Positions 29,292 to 39,316 are shown, numbered from the stretch's first letter. The stretch: DNA of 64,000 nucleotides from Alteromonas lipotrueae (GCF_019249215.1 NZ_JAESDI010000003.1:291917-355916), one strand, 5' to 3'. Notes: a model not told the origin generated them from the sequence alone. Translations and numbers: made by a program.

Positions 29292-30959
29292 CTATTTGGT
29301 CATGCGCTTGTATTTTAGTCTGTGTGGTTCAACCGCATCTTGACCGAATTCAGCTTTAAGCCAGGTTTCGTAGTCAGAGTAGTTACCTTCAAAGAAGTTG
29401 ATTTTACCTTCGTCGCGGTAATCCATGATGTGTGTGGCAACTCTATCTAAGAACCATCTATCATGCGATATAACCATGGCGCAACCTGGGAATTCAAGCA
29501 AGGCGTTTTCAAGCGCTCGCAGGGTTTCAACGTCCAAGTCATTGGTTGGTTCATCGAGTAGCAACACGTTGCCGCCTGCTTTTAATAGCTTGGCTAAATG
29601 CACACGATTTCGTTCACCACCCGATAAGTCTTTAATGAACTTCTGCTGATCGTTGCCTTTAAAGTTGAAGCGGCTGCAGTAGGCGCGGCTGTTAATTTCA
29701 AAGTTACCAATACGAATAATATCTTGTTCTTCAGAAATCTCTTTAAACACCGTCGTGTTTTCGTTCATGTGGTCACGAAATTGCTCAACGCTGGCAATCT
29801 TTACAGAATCACCTAGGCTAATGTCGCCTGAATCTGCCTGCTCTGCACCAGTAAGCATTCTAAATAAAGTCGATTTACCCGCACCGTTTGGCCCTACAAT
29901 CCCTACGATTGCGCCTTTAGGTACTTTGAACGACAAGTCATCAATAAGTACACGTTCACCGTAGGATTTACTAAGGTGTTCAACTTCAATAACCTTATCA
30001 CCTAAGCGCTCACCAGGTGGAATAAAGAGTTCGTTAGTCTCGTTACGCTTTTGGTAATCGCCAGTAGACATCTCTTCAAAACGCGCCATACGCGCTTTGC
30101 TTTTTGCATGGCGACCTTTTGGATTAGAGCGAACCCATTCGAGTTCCTGTCTAATGCTTTTTTGACGCGCATTCTCTGTGCGTTCTTCTTGCTCTAAGCG
30201 CTGATCTTTTTGTTCCAACCAAGAAGAATAGTTACCTTCCCAAGGTATTCCTTCACCGCGGTCTAGTTCTAATATCCAGCCTGCAACATTATCTAGGAAG
30301 TATCTATCATGGGTAATAGCCACAACCGTACCTTCGTAATCGTGAAGGAAGCGTTCTAACCAAGCAACAGATTCAGCATCCAAGTGGTTGGTAGGTTCAT
30401 CAAGCAGCAGCATTTCTGGCTTTTCAAGCAACAAACGACACAAGGCAACACGGCGGCGTTCACCACCTGATAATTTGCTGACGTCTGCATCCCATGCCGG
30501 AAGACGAAGGGCTTCGGCAGCACGGTTTAAGGTATTCTCTAGGTTATGTCCGTCTTTCGACTGAATAATAGCTTCAAGTTCACCCTGCTCTTTTGCAAGG
30601 GCGTCGAAGTCGGCATCTGCTTCTGCGTACGCAGCGTACACTTCATCTAAGCGAGTTAGCGCGTGTTTAACGTCGGCTAACGCTTCTTCCACGTTTCCAC
30701 GTACATCTTTCGATTCGTCTAGTTGTGGCTCCTGAGGTAGGTAGCCTATTTTAAGCCCTGGTTGAGGGCGTGCTTCACCTTCAATTTCGGTGTCTAACCC
30801 AGCCATAATACGCAGTAAGGTAGATTTACCAGAACCGTTTAAACCCAATACGCCAATTTTTGCGCCGGGGAAAAAACTCAGAGAGATATTTTTAAGAATT
30901 TGACGGTTCGGTGGAACAATTTTCCCCACGCGATGCATACTATAAACGTATTGAGCCAT
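29292..30959 (-). CDS. ettA: Energy-dependent translational throttle EttA (ABC-F)
   Basis: A 555-residue ABC-F ATPase, the standard EttA length, with two ATP cassettes and no membrane domain. Cassette 1: GLNGSGKSTLLRIMAG, LSGGERRRVALCR, LLLDEPTNHLD. Cassette 2: GPNGAGKSTLFRMLTG, LSGGERNRVHLAK, LLLDEPTNDLD. The linker has the P-site interaction region (LEWVRSNPKGRHAKSKARMARF). EttA binds the ribosomal E site and slows initiation when ATP is low. A single-gene unit with its own terminator. Confidence 0.95.
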   Translation of the reverse strand: MAQYVYSMHRVGKIVPPNRQILKNISLSFFPGAKIGVLGLNGSGKSTLLRIMAGLDTEIEGEARPQPGLKIGYLPQEPQLDESKDVRGNVEEALADVKHALTRLDEVYAAYAEADADFDALAKEQGELEAIIQSKDGHNLENTLNRAAEALRLPAWDADVSKLSGGERRRVALCRLLLEKPEMLLLDEPTNHLDAESVAWLERFLHDYEGTVVAITHDRYFLDNVAGWILELDRGEGIPWEGNYSSWLEQKDQRLEQEERTENARQKSIRQELEWVRSNPKGRHAKSKARMARFEEMSTGDYQKRNETNELFIPPGERLGDKVIEVEHLSKSYGERVLIDDLSFKVPKGAIVGIVGPNGAGKSTLFRMLTGAEQADSGDISLGDSVKIASVEQFRDHMNENTTVFKEISEEQDIIRIGNFEINSRAYCSRFNFKGNDQQKFIKDLSGGERNRVHLAKLLKAGGNVLLLDEPTNDLDVETLRALENALLEFPGCAMVISHDRWFLDRVATHIMDYRDEGKINFFEGNYSDYETWLKAEFGQDAVEPHRLKYKRMTK

Positions 30960-31170
30960 GCTGTGTCCTTGCCAGAAAATAAAGTATCATTGTACTCGTA
31001 ACAGGATAGTCTGTGCCAGTGTGAACCGCCATACAGGCTCATGCTTGATGGTATTTTGTTCAATTGAAGTAAAAAGAAGGCGAAAAGTACGAATAATACG
31101 TCGGTCACCTTCCTAAATTGAGGTAAACTTCACTAGCATACGCTTCAATGAAAAAATAGGTATTCACTGT

Positions 31171-32199
31171 ATGACTGCAATGAACAAACGCCCTTACAGC
31201 CTATCGGAACTTGCCAGCCATGTAGGCGGTGTTGTAGAGGGAGACGGCAGTGTCGTTATCTCTGCGGTAGGAACGCTAGCAGGCTCTGCCAGCCATCAAA
31301 TCTCATTTCTTACTAATCCGAAATATAAATCACAGTTAAGCGATACCTCTGCTGGTGCGGTTATTCTTCACAGCAGTTTAAAAGATAAAGCCCCATGCCC
31401 AGCGCTAGTGGTAGACAATCCTCATGTAGCGTTCGCGCGCATTGCACAGCTTTTCGACACTACGCCCGCAGTAGCAAGTGGGATTGCCGACACCGCCGTG
31501 ATTGCATCGTCGGCCAATATCGGTAGCGATGTGTCGTTAGGCCACAATGTGATTATTGAAGATAACGTGGTGCTAGGTGACCGCGTCACTATTGGTGCCA
31601 ATTCGGTTATTCGCAAAGGTACGCGCATTGGTGAAGGCAGTGTTATTCATCCTAATGTGACGATTTATCATGACGTGATAATGGGTAAGCGGGTTACGGT
31701 GCATAGCCAAACGGTCATTGGTGCAGCGGGCTTTGGCTACGCGAACGATAAAGGCGTATGGCTTCCTATTCCGCAAACTGGTTCTGTTCGCATTGGTGAT
31801 GACTGTCAAATTGGCGCCAGTAGCAGTATCGATCGCGGAGCTATGGAAGACACCGTTATAGGCACCAACGTCATTATCGACAACCAAGTGCAAGTGGGTC
31901 ATAACTGCATTATTGGCGATCATTCGTGTATCTGCGGTGCAACCGGTATCGCGGGCAGTTGCCACATTGGAAAGTACGTTGTTATCGGCGGTGGTGTTGG
32001 CGTAAACGGCCATATTTCTATTTGCGACAAAGTGCAAGTAACTGGCTACTCCATGATTGTCCAAGATATCACCGAACCAGGGGTTTATTCTTCAGGTCAG
32101 CCGGCTACGTCTAATCGAGAATGGAAGCGAAATACTATAAGGCTGCAAAAAATAGGCAGTTTATTTGACCGCGTGAAGGCGCTAGAAAAACAGGTCTGA
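31171..32199 (+). CDS. lpxD: UDP-3-O-acylglucosamine N-acyltransferase LpxD (solitary copy)
   Basis: A 342-residue left-handed beta-helix acyltransferase with many hexapeptide repeats (I-G-x-x-V-x-I-G...). The N-terminal uridine-binding domain contains FLTNPKYKSQL. The active-site region HSQTVIGAAGFGYANDKG carries the catalytic His, followed by the C-terminal helix. It adds the N-linked hydroxyacyl chain in lipid A synthesis. Normally lpxD lies in bamA-skp-lpxD-fabZ-lpxA; here it stands alone between ettA and glyA, so it may be a second copy or a paralogue with different acyl preference. Confidence 0.9.
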   Translation: MTAMNKRPYSLSELASHVGGVVEGDGSVVISAVGTLAGSASHQISFLTNPKYKSQLSDTSAGAVILHSSLKDKAPCPALVVDNPHVAFARIAQLFDTTPAVASGIADTAVIASSANIGSDVSLGHNVIIEDNVVLGDRVTIGANSVIRKGTRIGEGSVIHPNVTIYHDVIMGKRVTVHSQTVIGAAGFGYANDKGVWLPIPQTGSVRIGDDCQIGASSSIDRGAMEDTVIGTNVIIDNQVQVGHNCIIGDHSCICGATGIAGSCHIGKYVVIGGGVGVNGHISICDKVQVTGYSMIVQDITEPGVYSSGQPATSNREWKRNTIRLQKIGSLFDRVKALEKQV

Positions 32200-32334
32200 T
32201 CTCAATGGAGCGCAGGCGTTACGTTAAACCTGCGCCATTTAAATTAAATTGGTCATAAAGCGGTATACAAGCCCTTGAAAATGACTAGAATATGCCACGA
32301 ACAAGCCATCAATCAATGCCGTTAAGGAGCCCTC

Positions 32335-33591
32335 ATGTTACCTCGCGAAATGAATATCGCTGACTTTGACCCAGAATTAGCCGAAGCAATGGCGAAAGAA
32401 GTTGTCCGTCAGGAACAGCATATCGAACTTATCGCCTCTGAAAACTACTGTAGCCCACGTGTTATGGAAGCTCAGGGCTCTCAGTTAACTAATAAGTATG
32501 CTGAAGGTTACCCAGGTAAGCGTTATTACGGCGGTTGTGAACACGTAGACGTAGTAGAGCAATTGGCTATCGATAGAGCAAAAGAGCTTTTCGGTGCAGA
32601 CTACGCTAACGTGCAACCTCACTCAGGTTCACAAGCTAACTCTGCGGTATTCATGGCATTGCTTGATGCTGGCGATACTGTATTAGGTATGAGCCTTTCT
32701 GAAGGTGGTCATTTAACGCATGGTTCTCACGTAAACTTTTCGGGTAAGACCTACAATGCCGTTCAGTATGGCTTGAACCACGAAACGGGCGAAATCGATT
32801 ACGAACAAGTTGCCGCGTTAGCAGAAGAACATAAACCAAAAATGATTATTGGCGGTTTCTCTGCTTATTCGGGTGTTGTTGATTGGGCAAAATTTCGGGA
32901 AATCGCCGACAGTGTAGGCGCTTTCCTGTTAGTTGATATGGCGCACGTTGCAGGTTTGATTGCTGCGGGTGTTTATCCTAATCCACTCCCACATGCACAT
33001 GTAGTAACTACAACGACACATAAGACCCTAGCGGGCCCACGTAGCGGACTAATCTTGTCTGCCTGTGGTGACGAAGCCATTTATAAAAAGCTTCAAAGCT
33101 CAGTATTCCCAGGCAATCAAGGCGGTCCTTTGTGTCATGTTATTGCAGCAAAAGCAGTAGCGTTTAAAGAAGCACTTCAGGCAGACTTTAAAGAATACCA
33201 AACACAGGTTGTTGCGAACGCAAAAGCGATGGTGGCGGTAATGCAAGAACGCGGATACAAAATTGTATCTAATGGTACTGAAAACCATTTGTTCCTGTTA
33301 GATCTTATTGATAAAGATATTACGGGTAAAGATGCTGATGCTGCCCTTGGTGCGGCTAACATTACTGTCAACAAGAACTCGGTTCCTAACGATCCTCGCT
33401 CACCGTTTGTTACAAGTGGATTGCGTATCGGTAGCCCAGCAATTACACGTCGTGGCTTTAAAGAAGAACAAGCCAAACAAGTCGCTACATGGATTTGTGA
33501 TGTGTTAGATAATATGGGTGATGACAGCGTTATTGACCGTGTTAAAAGTGAAGTGGTTGCACTTTGTGAACAGTTCCCTGTTTACGCGTAA
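32335..33591 (+). CDS. glyA: Serine hydroxymethyltransferase
   Basis: A 418-residue PLP enzyme, E. coli-like in length, interconverting serine and glycine and charging tetrahydrofolate with one carbon. The PLP-lysine motif is [16 protein letters not shown] at about residue 230, with N-terminal blocks [19 protein letters not shown] and [20 protein letters not shown] lies 8 bases before the ATG. It is upstream of nrdR and the riboflavin genes, as in many gammaproteobacteria. Confidence 0.97.
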   Translation: MLPREMNIADFDPELAEAMAKEVVRQEQHIELIASENYCSPRVMEAQGSQLTNKYAEGYPGKRYYGGCEHVDVVEQLAIDRAKELFGADYANVQPHSGSQANSAVFMALLDAGDTVLGMSLSEGGHLTHGSHVNFSGKTYNAVQYGLNHETGEIDYEQVAALAEEHKPKMIIGGFSAYSGVVDWAKFREIADSVGAFLLVDMAHVAGLIAAGVYPNPLPHAHVVTTTTHKTLAGPRSGLILSACGDEAIYKKLQSSVFPGNQGGPLCHVIAAKAVAFKEALQADFKEYQTQVVANAKAMVAVMQERGYKIVSNGTENHLFLLDLIDKDITGKDADAALGAANITVNKNSVPNDPRSPFVTSGLRIGSPAITRRGFKEEQAKQVATWICDVLDNMGDDSVIDRVKSEVVALCEQFPVYA

Positions 33592-33614
33592 GCAACCGAT
33601 ATAAGGTAGTTACC

Positions 33615-33647
33615 GCGCGTTAGTCTATACAAACACAGGCTAACGCG
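33615..33647 (+). repeat. Inverted repeat between glyA and nrdR
   Basis: An 8-bp inverted repeat (CGCGTTAG / CTAACGCG) with a 16-base loop in the 83-base gap. There is no T-run, so a terminator is doubtful; it could be an attenuation or processing hairpin. Confidence 0.35.
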
Positions 33648-33674
33648 TAGTAAATAGTAAGTTAAGGATCGCTC

Positions 33675-34124
33675 ATGTTTTGCCCCTTTTGTTCAGCACA
33701 AGAAACAAAAGTGATTGACTCTCGCCTAGTGGCAGAGGGGCATCAGGTGCGCCGGCGTCGTGAATGCGCAATGTGTCATGAACGTTTTACTACCTTCGAA
33801 AGTGCAGAACTCGTAATGCCGCGTGTTATTAAACGTGATGGTTCACGAGAGCCTTTCAACGAAGATAAGCTTCGTGCAGGCTTACAGCGCGCGCTAGAAA
33901 AACGCCCAGTGAGTACAGAAAAAGTTGAACAGTGTATCTTGTCGCTTAAGTCAGAGCTTCGGGCAACCGGCGAACGAGAAGTGGGGAGTGAACTGTTAGG
34001 CAACCTTATTATGAAAGCGCTCAAAGAGCTAGATAAGGTCGCTTATGTGCGGTTTGCCTCTGTTTATCGTTCCTTTGAAGATATCCGAGAGTTTGGTGAG
34101 GAAATAGCCAGACTAGGGGATTAA
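33675..34124 (+). CDS. nrdR: Ribonucleotide reductase repressor NrdR
   Basis: A 149-residue regulator of exact family length: an N-terminal zinc ribbon ([11 protein letters not shown] ... CAMCHERF) and a following ATP-cone domain ([19 protein letters not shown]). NrdR senses ATP/dATP and represses ribonucleotide reductase operons. It stands at the head of the riboflavin block and ends 14 bases before ribD, the usual arrangement. Confidence 0.97.
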   Translation: MFCPFCSAQETKVIDSRLVAEGHQVRRRRECAMCHERFTTFESAELVMPRVIKRDGSREPFNEDKLRAGLQRALEKRPVSTEKVEQCILSLKSELRATGEREVGSELLGNLIMKALKELDKVAYVRFASVYRSFEDIREFGEEIARLGD

Positions 34125-34138
34125 CCACGGGATATGCA

Positions 34139-35353
34139 GTGTCAATTAATACTACCCATGCTCATATAAATAGCGGCTCAAATACCGACCTAGGCAAAAA
34201 TCACAGTAGCAGTTCAACCAGTGACTTGCCGAGTAAGGCCGTAGAAATTGACTATTATTGGATGGCCAAAGCCATTCGGCTGGCGCAAAAAGGCCGATAT
34301 ACTACTTCTCCTAACCCCCGTGTTGGCTGTGTCATTGTTAATAATAACAATGAATCTATTGGCCAAGGCTTTCATGTCCAAGCCGGTACGCCTCATGCCG
34401 AAGTTCATGCCCTTCGTGAAGCAGGTAAAAGCGCAAAAGGTGCTACGGCCTATGTGACTTTAGAGCCATGTAGCCATTATGGACGAACGCCCCCCTGTGC
34501 TGAAGCACTTATAAAAGCACAAGTGTCGCGGGTGGTTATTGCCATGACTGATCCGAACCCCAATGTTAGCGGTAATGGTATTCGCATGTTACAAGATGCG
34601 GGCATTGAGGTCTCATCCGATATTATGTCGGCAGAATCTGCCGCGTTGAACCCGGGTTTTATCAAGCGAATGTTAACTGGCAAACCTTATGTGCGAGTGA
34701 AATTAGGCATAAGTGTGGATGGAAAAATTGCCCTTCAAAATGGTAACAGTCAATGGATAACTGGGCCAGGAGCTAGAAGAGATGTGCAGCATTACCGTGC
34801 ACAAAGCTGCGCGGTGTTAACAGGCTCGGGAACGGTAAAAGCCGATAATCCTAGTCTATTAGTCAGATCAGGCGAAGCGAAGTTCACTGATTACCCATTG
34901 GAGGCTATTCGCCAGCCAGTGCGGATAATTGTGAATAGTGCCGATGATCTTTCAAGGGACTACACGTGCATGAACGATGGTCATCCAACCTTCGTGGTAT
35001 CTACCCAAAATAGCGCCGATACTGACAATCGCCAACACCTAACCGTTGATGCGATGAACGGTAAAGTGGATATCAGTAAATTGATGCTGCAGTTAGGCGA
35101 CATGCAGTTTAACGAAGTGTGGGTAGAGGCAGGACCAGGTTTGGTTGGCGCATTACTGATGGCTGGTGAAGTAGATGAACTCATCTGTTATCAAGCGCCT
35201 AAGCTATTGGGAGACAAAGGGGTGAGTATGGTATCTTTACCCACCTTTACCGAATTGAATCAAGCTATTGAATTGTCGCTGATTGAAAGTCGACAAATAG
35301 GTAACGATATTAAGCTTCGTTACCTTCTTAACACCCTTAACACGCCTCAATAG
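34139..35353 (+). CDS. ribD: Bifunctional riboflavin deaminase/reductase RibD
   Basis: A 404-residue enzyme, steps 2 and 3 of riboflavin synthesis. The deaminase half has HAEVHALREAG and EPCSHYGRTPPCAEAL (zinc ligands His, Cys, Cys). The reductase half begins near residue 180 (KPYVRVKLGISVDGKIAL) and includes NEVWVEAGPGLVGALL. The GTG start gives about 40 residues of poorly conserved, Ser/Asn-rich N-terminal extension before YYWMAKAIRLAQKG, where E. coli RibD begins, so a later start is possible. Confidence 0.93.
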   Translation: MSINTTHAHINSGSNTDLGKNHSSSSTSDLPSKAVEIDYYWMAKAIRLAQKGRYTTSPNPRVGCVIVNNNNESIGQGFHVQAGTPHAEVHALREAGKSAKGATAYVTLEPCSHYGRTPPCAEALIKAQVSRVVIAMTDPNPNVSGNGIRMLQDAGIEVSSDIMSAESAALNPGFIKRMLTGKPYVRVKLGISVDGKIALQNGNSQWITGPGARRDVQHYRAQSCAVLTGSGTVKADNPSLLVRSGEAKFTDYPLEAIRQPVRIIVNSADDLSRDYTCMNDGHPTFVVSTQNSADTDNRQHLTVDAMNGKVDISKLMLQLGDMQFNEVWVEAGPGLVGALLMAGEVDELICYQAPKLLGDKGVSMVSLPTFTELNQAIELSLIESRQIGNDIKLRYLLNTLNTPQ

Positions 35354-35368
35354 CCTTATAGGAACATT

Positions 35369-36031
35369 ATGTTTACTGGAATTATTCAAGCTTTAGGCAA
35401 GATTACCAAACTCGATAACCGAGGTAGTGACATACGGTTAACGGTTTCATCAACTACACTGGATATGGCCGATGTAGCGCTTGGTGATAGTATTGCTACC
35501 AACGGGGTATGCCTTACCGTAACTGATATGGGTAGCGATTATTATTGCGCTGATGTATCGGCTGAAACCATAAAACTTACCGGGTTTGCCCATTACGGCA
35601 CGGGCTCTACTGTGAACCTTGAAAAGGCAATGCGACCCACTGACAGACTGGGCGGACACATTGTTTCAGGTCACGTCGATGGCGTGGGCGAGATCAGTAA
35701 AATTATAAAACACACCGACTATGTTGAATTTTGGGTAAAAGCACCTACATCTTTAGCCAAGTACATTGCTCATAAGGGCAGCATCACTGTTGATGGCGTG
35801 AGCCTTACGGTGAATGAAGTCAACGGTGCTGAGTTTATGCTGTGGATAATTCCCCATACGCTGAAAGAAACGGTGATGGGACATTACGACGTTGGCAGCG
35901 CCGTAAATTTAGAAGTAGATGTAATAGCACGTTACCTTGAACGCTTAATGATGGGTGATAAAGCAGCCTCACCTATATCAAAAGACATTGATATGGCATT
36001 TTTGGCTGAGAACGGATTTTTGAGAAAGTAA
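35369..36031 (+). CDS. ribE: Riboflavin synthase, alpha chain
   Basis: A 220-residue enzyme that dismutates two lumazines into riboflavin. It is built of two similar lumazine-binding barrels: [12 protein letters not shown] near the start with NGVCLTVTD, and the repeat [14 protein letters not shown] with [10 protein letters not shown]. Length and motifs are standard. It is 15 bases after ribD and 22 bases before ribBX. It is called ribC in some genomes. Confidence 0.96.
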   Translation: MFTGIIQALGKITKLDNRGSDIRLTVSSTTLDMADVALGDSIATNGVCLTVTDMGSDYYCADVSAETIKLTGFAHYGTGSTVNLEKAMRPTDRLGGHIVSGHVDGVGEISKIIKHTDYVEFWVKAPTSLAKYIAHKGSITVDGVSLTVNEVNGAEFMLWIIPHTLKETVMGHYDVGSAVNLEVDVIARYLERLMMGDKAASPISKDIDMAFLAENGFLRK

Positions 36032-36053
36032 CCCTACAAGAAGTATAAAAACT

Positions 36054-37154
36054 ATGGCATTTAACACCTCGAAAGAAATTATTGAAGACATTCGTCAAGG
36101 TAAAATGGTTATCTTGATGGATGATGAAGATCGTGAAAACGAAGGCGATCTTATTATGGCAGCAGAACATGTAACGCCAGAAGCCATTAACTTTATGGTA
36201 ACGCATGCCAGAGGTTTAGTTTGCCTACCGATGACCGAAGCACGCTGTAGACGCCTTAACCTTCCGTTAATGGTGGATAAAAACGAAGCGCAGTTTTCGA
36301 CAAACTTCACCGTATCGATTGAAGCGGCAACAGGCGTTACTACTGGTATTTCAGCGGCTGATCGGGCTGTAACTATTAAGGCTGCTGTTGCCAAAGAAGC
36401 GAAAGCTACCGACATTGTTCAGCCTGGGCATATTTTCCCGCTAATTGCTAAAGAAGGCGGCGTATTAAACCGCGCAGGGCATACCGAAGCGGGAGTCGAT
36501 TTGCCGCGCTTAGCAGGGTTAGAGCCGGCCGGTGTTATCGTTGAAATCTTAAATGAAGACGGCTCAATGGCTCGTCGACCAGAGCTTGAGAAATTCGCTG
36601 AAAAACACGGCCTTAAAATTGGCACCATTGCCGATTTAATCGAGTACAGAAATTTAAACGAAACTACCATTGAAAAGGTCGCTCAGTGCAACCTACCTAC
36701 AGAATATGGTGATTTCGAGCTTCATACTTTCAAAGACAGTATTGATAATCAGCTACACTTTGCTTTGAAGAAAGGGGAAGTTAGCGCTGAGAATCCAACA
36801 TTAGTTCGCGTGCATCTTCACAATACCTTCAGTGATTTGCTGGGTTCTACCCGTGGTATTCATCGTTCGCTTACCTTATCTGAAGGTATGCAAAAAATTG
36901 CTGATGAAGGCGGTGTTCTGGTATTGCTTGGTAAAGATGAGCAAATTGAACAACAGGTTCGCCGCTTTGCTGCAGAAGATAGAGGCGAGCGTCCAACTGG
37001 TGCTGATTGGCAGGGCTCGTCACGTACTATTGGTGTAGGTAGCCAAATTTTAGCCTCTATTGGCGTTCAGAAAATGCGCTTACTAAGCAAGCCTATTAAG
37101 TACCATGCCTTATCAGGCTATGGCCTAGAAGTAGTTGAGTACGTTCACGACTGA
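36054..37154 (+). CDS. ribBA: RibBX: DHBP synthase fused to a degenerate RibA-like domain
   Basis: A 366-residue fusion. The N-terminal 200 residues are a full 3,4-dihydroxy-2-butanone 4-phosphate synthase ([20 protein letters not shown]; the second block [14 protein letters not shown]). The C-terminal 165 residues align with GTP cyclohydrolase II, but no cysteines are present where the zinc triad CxxGxxFxSxxCxC should be. Here the segment reads [17 protein letters not shown]. It therefore matches the RibBX type described from Shewanella and other proteobacteria, which lacks cyclohydrolase II activity. A separate ribA must exist elsewhere. No FMN riboswitch fits in the 22 bases upstream. Confidence 0.9.
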   Translation: MAFNTSKEIIEDIRQGKMVILMDDEDRENEGDLIMAAEHVTPEAINFMVTHARGLVCLPMTEARCRRLNLPLMVDKNEAQFSTNFTVSIEAATGVTTGISAADRAVTIKAAVAKEAKATDIVQPGHIFPLIAKEGGVLNRAGHTEAGVDLPRLAGLEPAGVIVEILNEDGSMARRPELEKFAEKHGLKIGTIADLIEYRNLNETTIEKVAQCNLPTEYGDFELHTFKDSIDNQLHFALKKGEVSAENPTLVRVHLHNTFSDLLGSTRGIHRSLTLSEGMQKIADEGGVLVLLGKDEQIEQQVRRFAAEDRGERPTGADWQGSSRTIGVGSQILASIGVQKMRLLSKPIKYHALSGYGLEVVEYVHD

Positions 37155-37164
37155 GCAGTTTATA

Positions 37165-37268
37165 AAGGAGGGGGAGTGCCTGCCGCAAACACGCGGTGAA
37201 TACATCCATGTACGCTCCGCCACCGCATCCATGCGGTGGAGGGTTTACGGCAGGCACTCCCCCTCCTT
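37165..37268. repeat. Nested palindromic element between ribBX and ribH
   Basis: A 104-base element. The outer perfect 21-bp inverted repeat (37165-37185 with 37248-37268) encloses two small hairpins of the same design: TACATCCATGTA at 37201-37212, and a 9-bp stem 37220-37228 / 37231-37239 with loop CC. Both inner hairpins share the core CATCCATG. The whole could fold as a three-way junction or cruciform. It lies just after the ribBX stop and may end that transcript, but its elaborate form suggests a dispersed repeat of REP/MITE type. Confidence 0.85.
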
Positions 37269-37320
37269 ATTACTTGGCTGCGACTAATGAACTAAGTAGC
37301 AGAGTAAAAGAAACAATCGA

Positions 37321-37348
37321 TTTAGTTTGGGCGTAGTTGTGGTATACT
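37321..37348 (+). promoter_or_regulatory. Possible sigma-70 promoter for ribH-nusB-thiL-pgpA
   Basis: A good -10 TATACT at 37343-37348 lies 30 bases before the ribH ATG; the -35 (TTTAGT at 37321-37326, 16-base spacing) is weak. A promoter here would restart transcription after the palindromic element. Confidence 0.4.
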
Positions 37349-37377
37349 TCGCGCCGTTTTTCTCGAGGAATGAAATC

Positions 37378-37851
37378 ATGCAAGTAGTTGAAGGTAATAT
37401 CAGAGCGACCGGTAAGAAGATTGCTATTGTTGTTGCACGCTTTAATAGCTTTGTTGTTGAGAGCTTATTGGAAGGCGCATTAGATACTCTAGACCGTCAC
37501 GGCGAAGTGAACGAAGACGATATCACAGTGGTTCGTGTTCCAGGTGCTTATGAGTTGCCTATTGTTGCTAAGAAACTTGCTGAGAAAAAATCTTTTGACG
37601 CCATTATTGCACTAGGTGCGGTAATTCGTGGCGGCACACCTCATTTTGACTTTGTTGCAGGCGAATGTAACAAAGGCCTAGCGCAAGTATCGCTAGAATA
37701 CGGTGTACCGGTATCTTTTGGCGTTATCACTACAGATTCTATTGAACAGGCTATCGAACGTTCTGGAACCAAAGCAGGCAACAAAGGCGCTGAAGCAGCC
37801 TTAGGTGCGCTTGAAATGGTTAACGTTATCGATGCTGTTGAAAAGCTTTAA
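37378..37851 (+). CDS. ribH: 6,7-dimethyl-8-ribityllumazine synthase
   Basis: A 157-residue enzyme (E. coli 156), starting at the ATG of MQVVEGNI rather than at a GTG 17 codons upstream, and preceded by GAGGAA. It condenses the RibD pathway product with DHBP to lumazine and assembles into icosahedral shells. Active-site blocks: [39 protein letters not shown]. It is followed by nusB after 13 bases. Confidence 0.97.
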   Translation: MQVVEGNIRATGKKIAIVVARFNSFVVESLLEGALDTLDRHGEVNEDDITVVRVPGAYELPIVAKKLAEKKSFDAIIALGAVIRGGTPHFDFVAGECNKGLAQVSLEYGVPVSFGVITTDSIEQAIERSGTKAGNKGAEAALGALEMVNVIDAVEKL

Positions 37852-37864
37852 GGTAAAAAATTAA

Positions 37865-38287
37865 GTGAAAGTTTCAGCTCGTCGTAAAGCCCGTGAACTT
37901 GCCCTTCAAGGCATCTATTCATGGCAAATGAGTCATAACGATATTCAGCAAATTGAACTGGCGCTTGCGACCAGTAACGATATGAAGAAAGTTGATATGG
38001 CTTATTTTCAGGCACTGCTTCGCGGTGTGGCGCACAGCGCTAGCCACTTAGATACGACTATCAAGCCGTATTTGGGCCGTTTGCCTGAAGAACTAGATGC
38101 AATCGAAAAGGCTATTTTACGCATTGCGACACTGGAACTTACAGAGCGTAAGGATGTGCCTTATCGCGTAATTATTAATGAAGCGATTGAACTTGCGAAG
38201 TCTTTCGGGGCCGAAGAAAGTCATAAATTCATCAATGGTGCGCTTGATAAAGCGGTTCGCTCGTTGCGTAAAGACGAACGCGATTAA
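37865..38287 (+). CDS. nusB: Transcription antitermination protein NusB
   Basis: A 140-residue all-helical protein starting at GTG (KVSARRKARELALQGIYSW). With NusE (S10) it binds boxA of rRNA leaders; such a boxA is at the right end of this window. C-terminal blocks RVIINEAIELAKSFG and HKFINGALDK are conserved. Standard position after ribH and before thiL. Confidence 0.97.
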   Translation: MKVSARRKARELALQGIYSWQMSHNDIQQIELALATSNDMKKVDMAYFQALLRGVAHSASHLDTTIKPYLGRLPEELDAIEKAILRIATLELTERKDVPYRVIINEAIELAKSFGAEESHKFINGALDKAVRSLRKDERD

Positions 38288-38332
38288 CCTTGTACAGTGG
38301 CATTGGATGTCACAAGGGTTTAATAGACTATC

Positions 38333-39298
38333 GTGAAAGAATTTGATCTTATCGGCCGCTACTTCTCTGATGGTGGCCACACTCGTAAAGACGTTGTTAT
38401 TGGTATTGGTGATGATTGCGCCGTAACTAACGTTCCTAGTAACCAACAACTTGCCGTTACTACCGATACCTTGGTAGCCGGCGTGCACTTCCTAGAAGAT
38501 GCGCCAGCAAAATCAGTGGCGTATAAAACCGTAGCCGTCAATTTAAGCGATTTAGCCGCCATGGGCGCTGAACCCGCGTGGATCAGCTTATCGTTGTCAT
38601 TGCCAAGCGTGAAAGATGAGTGGCTCAGCGAGTTCGTAGATGGTTTGTATGAGCTTACGCAGTACTATTCTGTGCAGTTGATTGGTGGCGATACCGTTAA
38701 AGGCCCAATGGCCATGACCATTACGGCGCAGGGGTTTATTCCACCCGGCTCCGAACTAACCCGCAGTAATGCAAAACCCGGCGACTGGGTCTACGTTACA
38801 GGGACGTTAGGTGATGCTGGTGCTGGCTTAGATATTCTGCAGAATAAGCTCACTGTGGCCGGGGAAGCGCGAGATGTGCTTATTAATCGCCATTATTACC
38901 CTACGCCTCGGGTAGCAATGGGAACGGCTCTTCGTCGTATTGCTTCATCATGTATTGATGTGTCTGATGGCTTAATTTCTGATTTAGGCCATATACTGAA
39001 AGCATCAGGCTGTGGTGCAAATGTGCACGTTGATAAGCTCCCTTTATCGAGAGCGTTAACCAGTGCAGTTGATAATGCCCAAGCTATCGAATATGCACTG
39101 TCAGCAGGCGACGACTATGAACTTATCTTTACCGTAGGCGAAGAACAGCGAGGCAACTTTGAAACCTCAATGGGCAGTAGTAGCGTGAAAGCCACTTGTA
39201 TTGGTCAGTTGACTGGTCAAGTCGGTCAGCTTTTTTTGTTAAAAGATAATCAGCCGTTCACACCAACCAATGAAAATGGTTACGAGCATAGTTTCTAG
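38333..39298 (+). CDS. thiL: Thiamine-monophosphate kinase
   Basis: A 321-residue PurM-like ATP-dependent kinase making thiamine diphosphate. It starts at a GTG (KEFDLIGRYF). Motifs: GIGDDCAVTNVP, ATP/Mg-binding TDTLVAGVHF, VNLSDLAAMGAEP, GGDTVKGP, CIDVSDGLISDLGHI and SAGDDYELIFTV. Length is typical. Between nusB and pgpA, as in E. coli. Confidence 0.96.
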   Translation: MKEFDLIGRYFSDGGHTRKDVVIGIGDDCAVTNVPSNQQLAVTTDTLVAGVHFLEDAPAKSVAYKTVAVNLSDLAAMGAEPAWISLSLSLPSVKDEWLSEFVDGLYELTQYYSVQLIGGDTVKGPMAMTITAQGFIPPGSELTRSNAKPGDWVYVTGTLGDAGAGLDILQNKLTVAGEARDVLINRHYYPTPRVAMGTALRRIASSCIDVSDGLISDLGHILKASGCGANVHVDKLPLSRALTSAVDNAQAIEYALSAGDDYELIFTVGEEQRGNFETSMGSSSVKATCIGQLTGQVGQLFLLKDNQPFTPTNENGYEHSF

Positions 39299-39316
39299 AA
39301 GCTAACAGAGCATTAT

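Noticed and set aside
31573..32064. 163-codon open frame antisense to lpxD
   Set aside because: Asn/Thr/Ala repeats mirror the hexapeptide repeats of lpxD on the other strand; not a gene.
36032..36053. FMN riboswitch upstream of ribBX
   Set aside because: Only 22 bases lie between ribE and ribBX and no RFN-type conserved stems are seen around 35.3-36.1 kb.
37327..37377. Longer N terminus for ribH from an upstream GTG
   Set aside because: The ATG at 37378 gives the family length and is preceded by GAGGAA; the upstream part overlaps a likely -10 promoter box.
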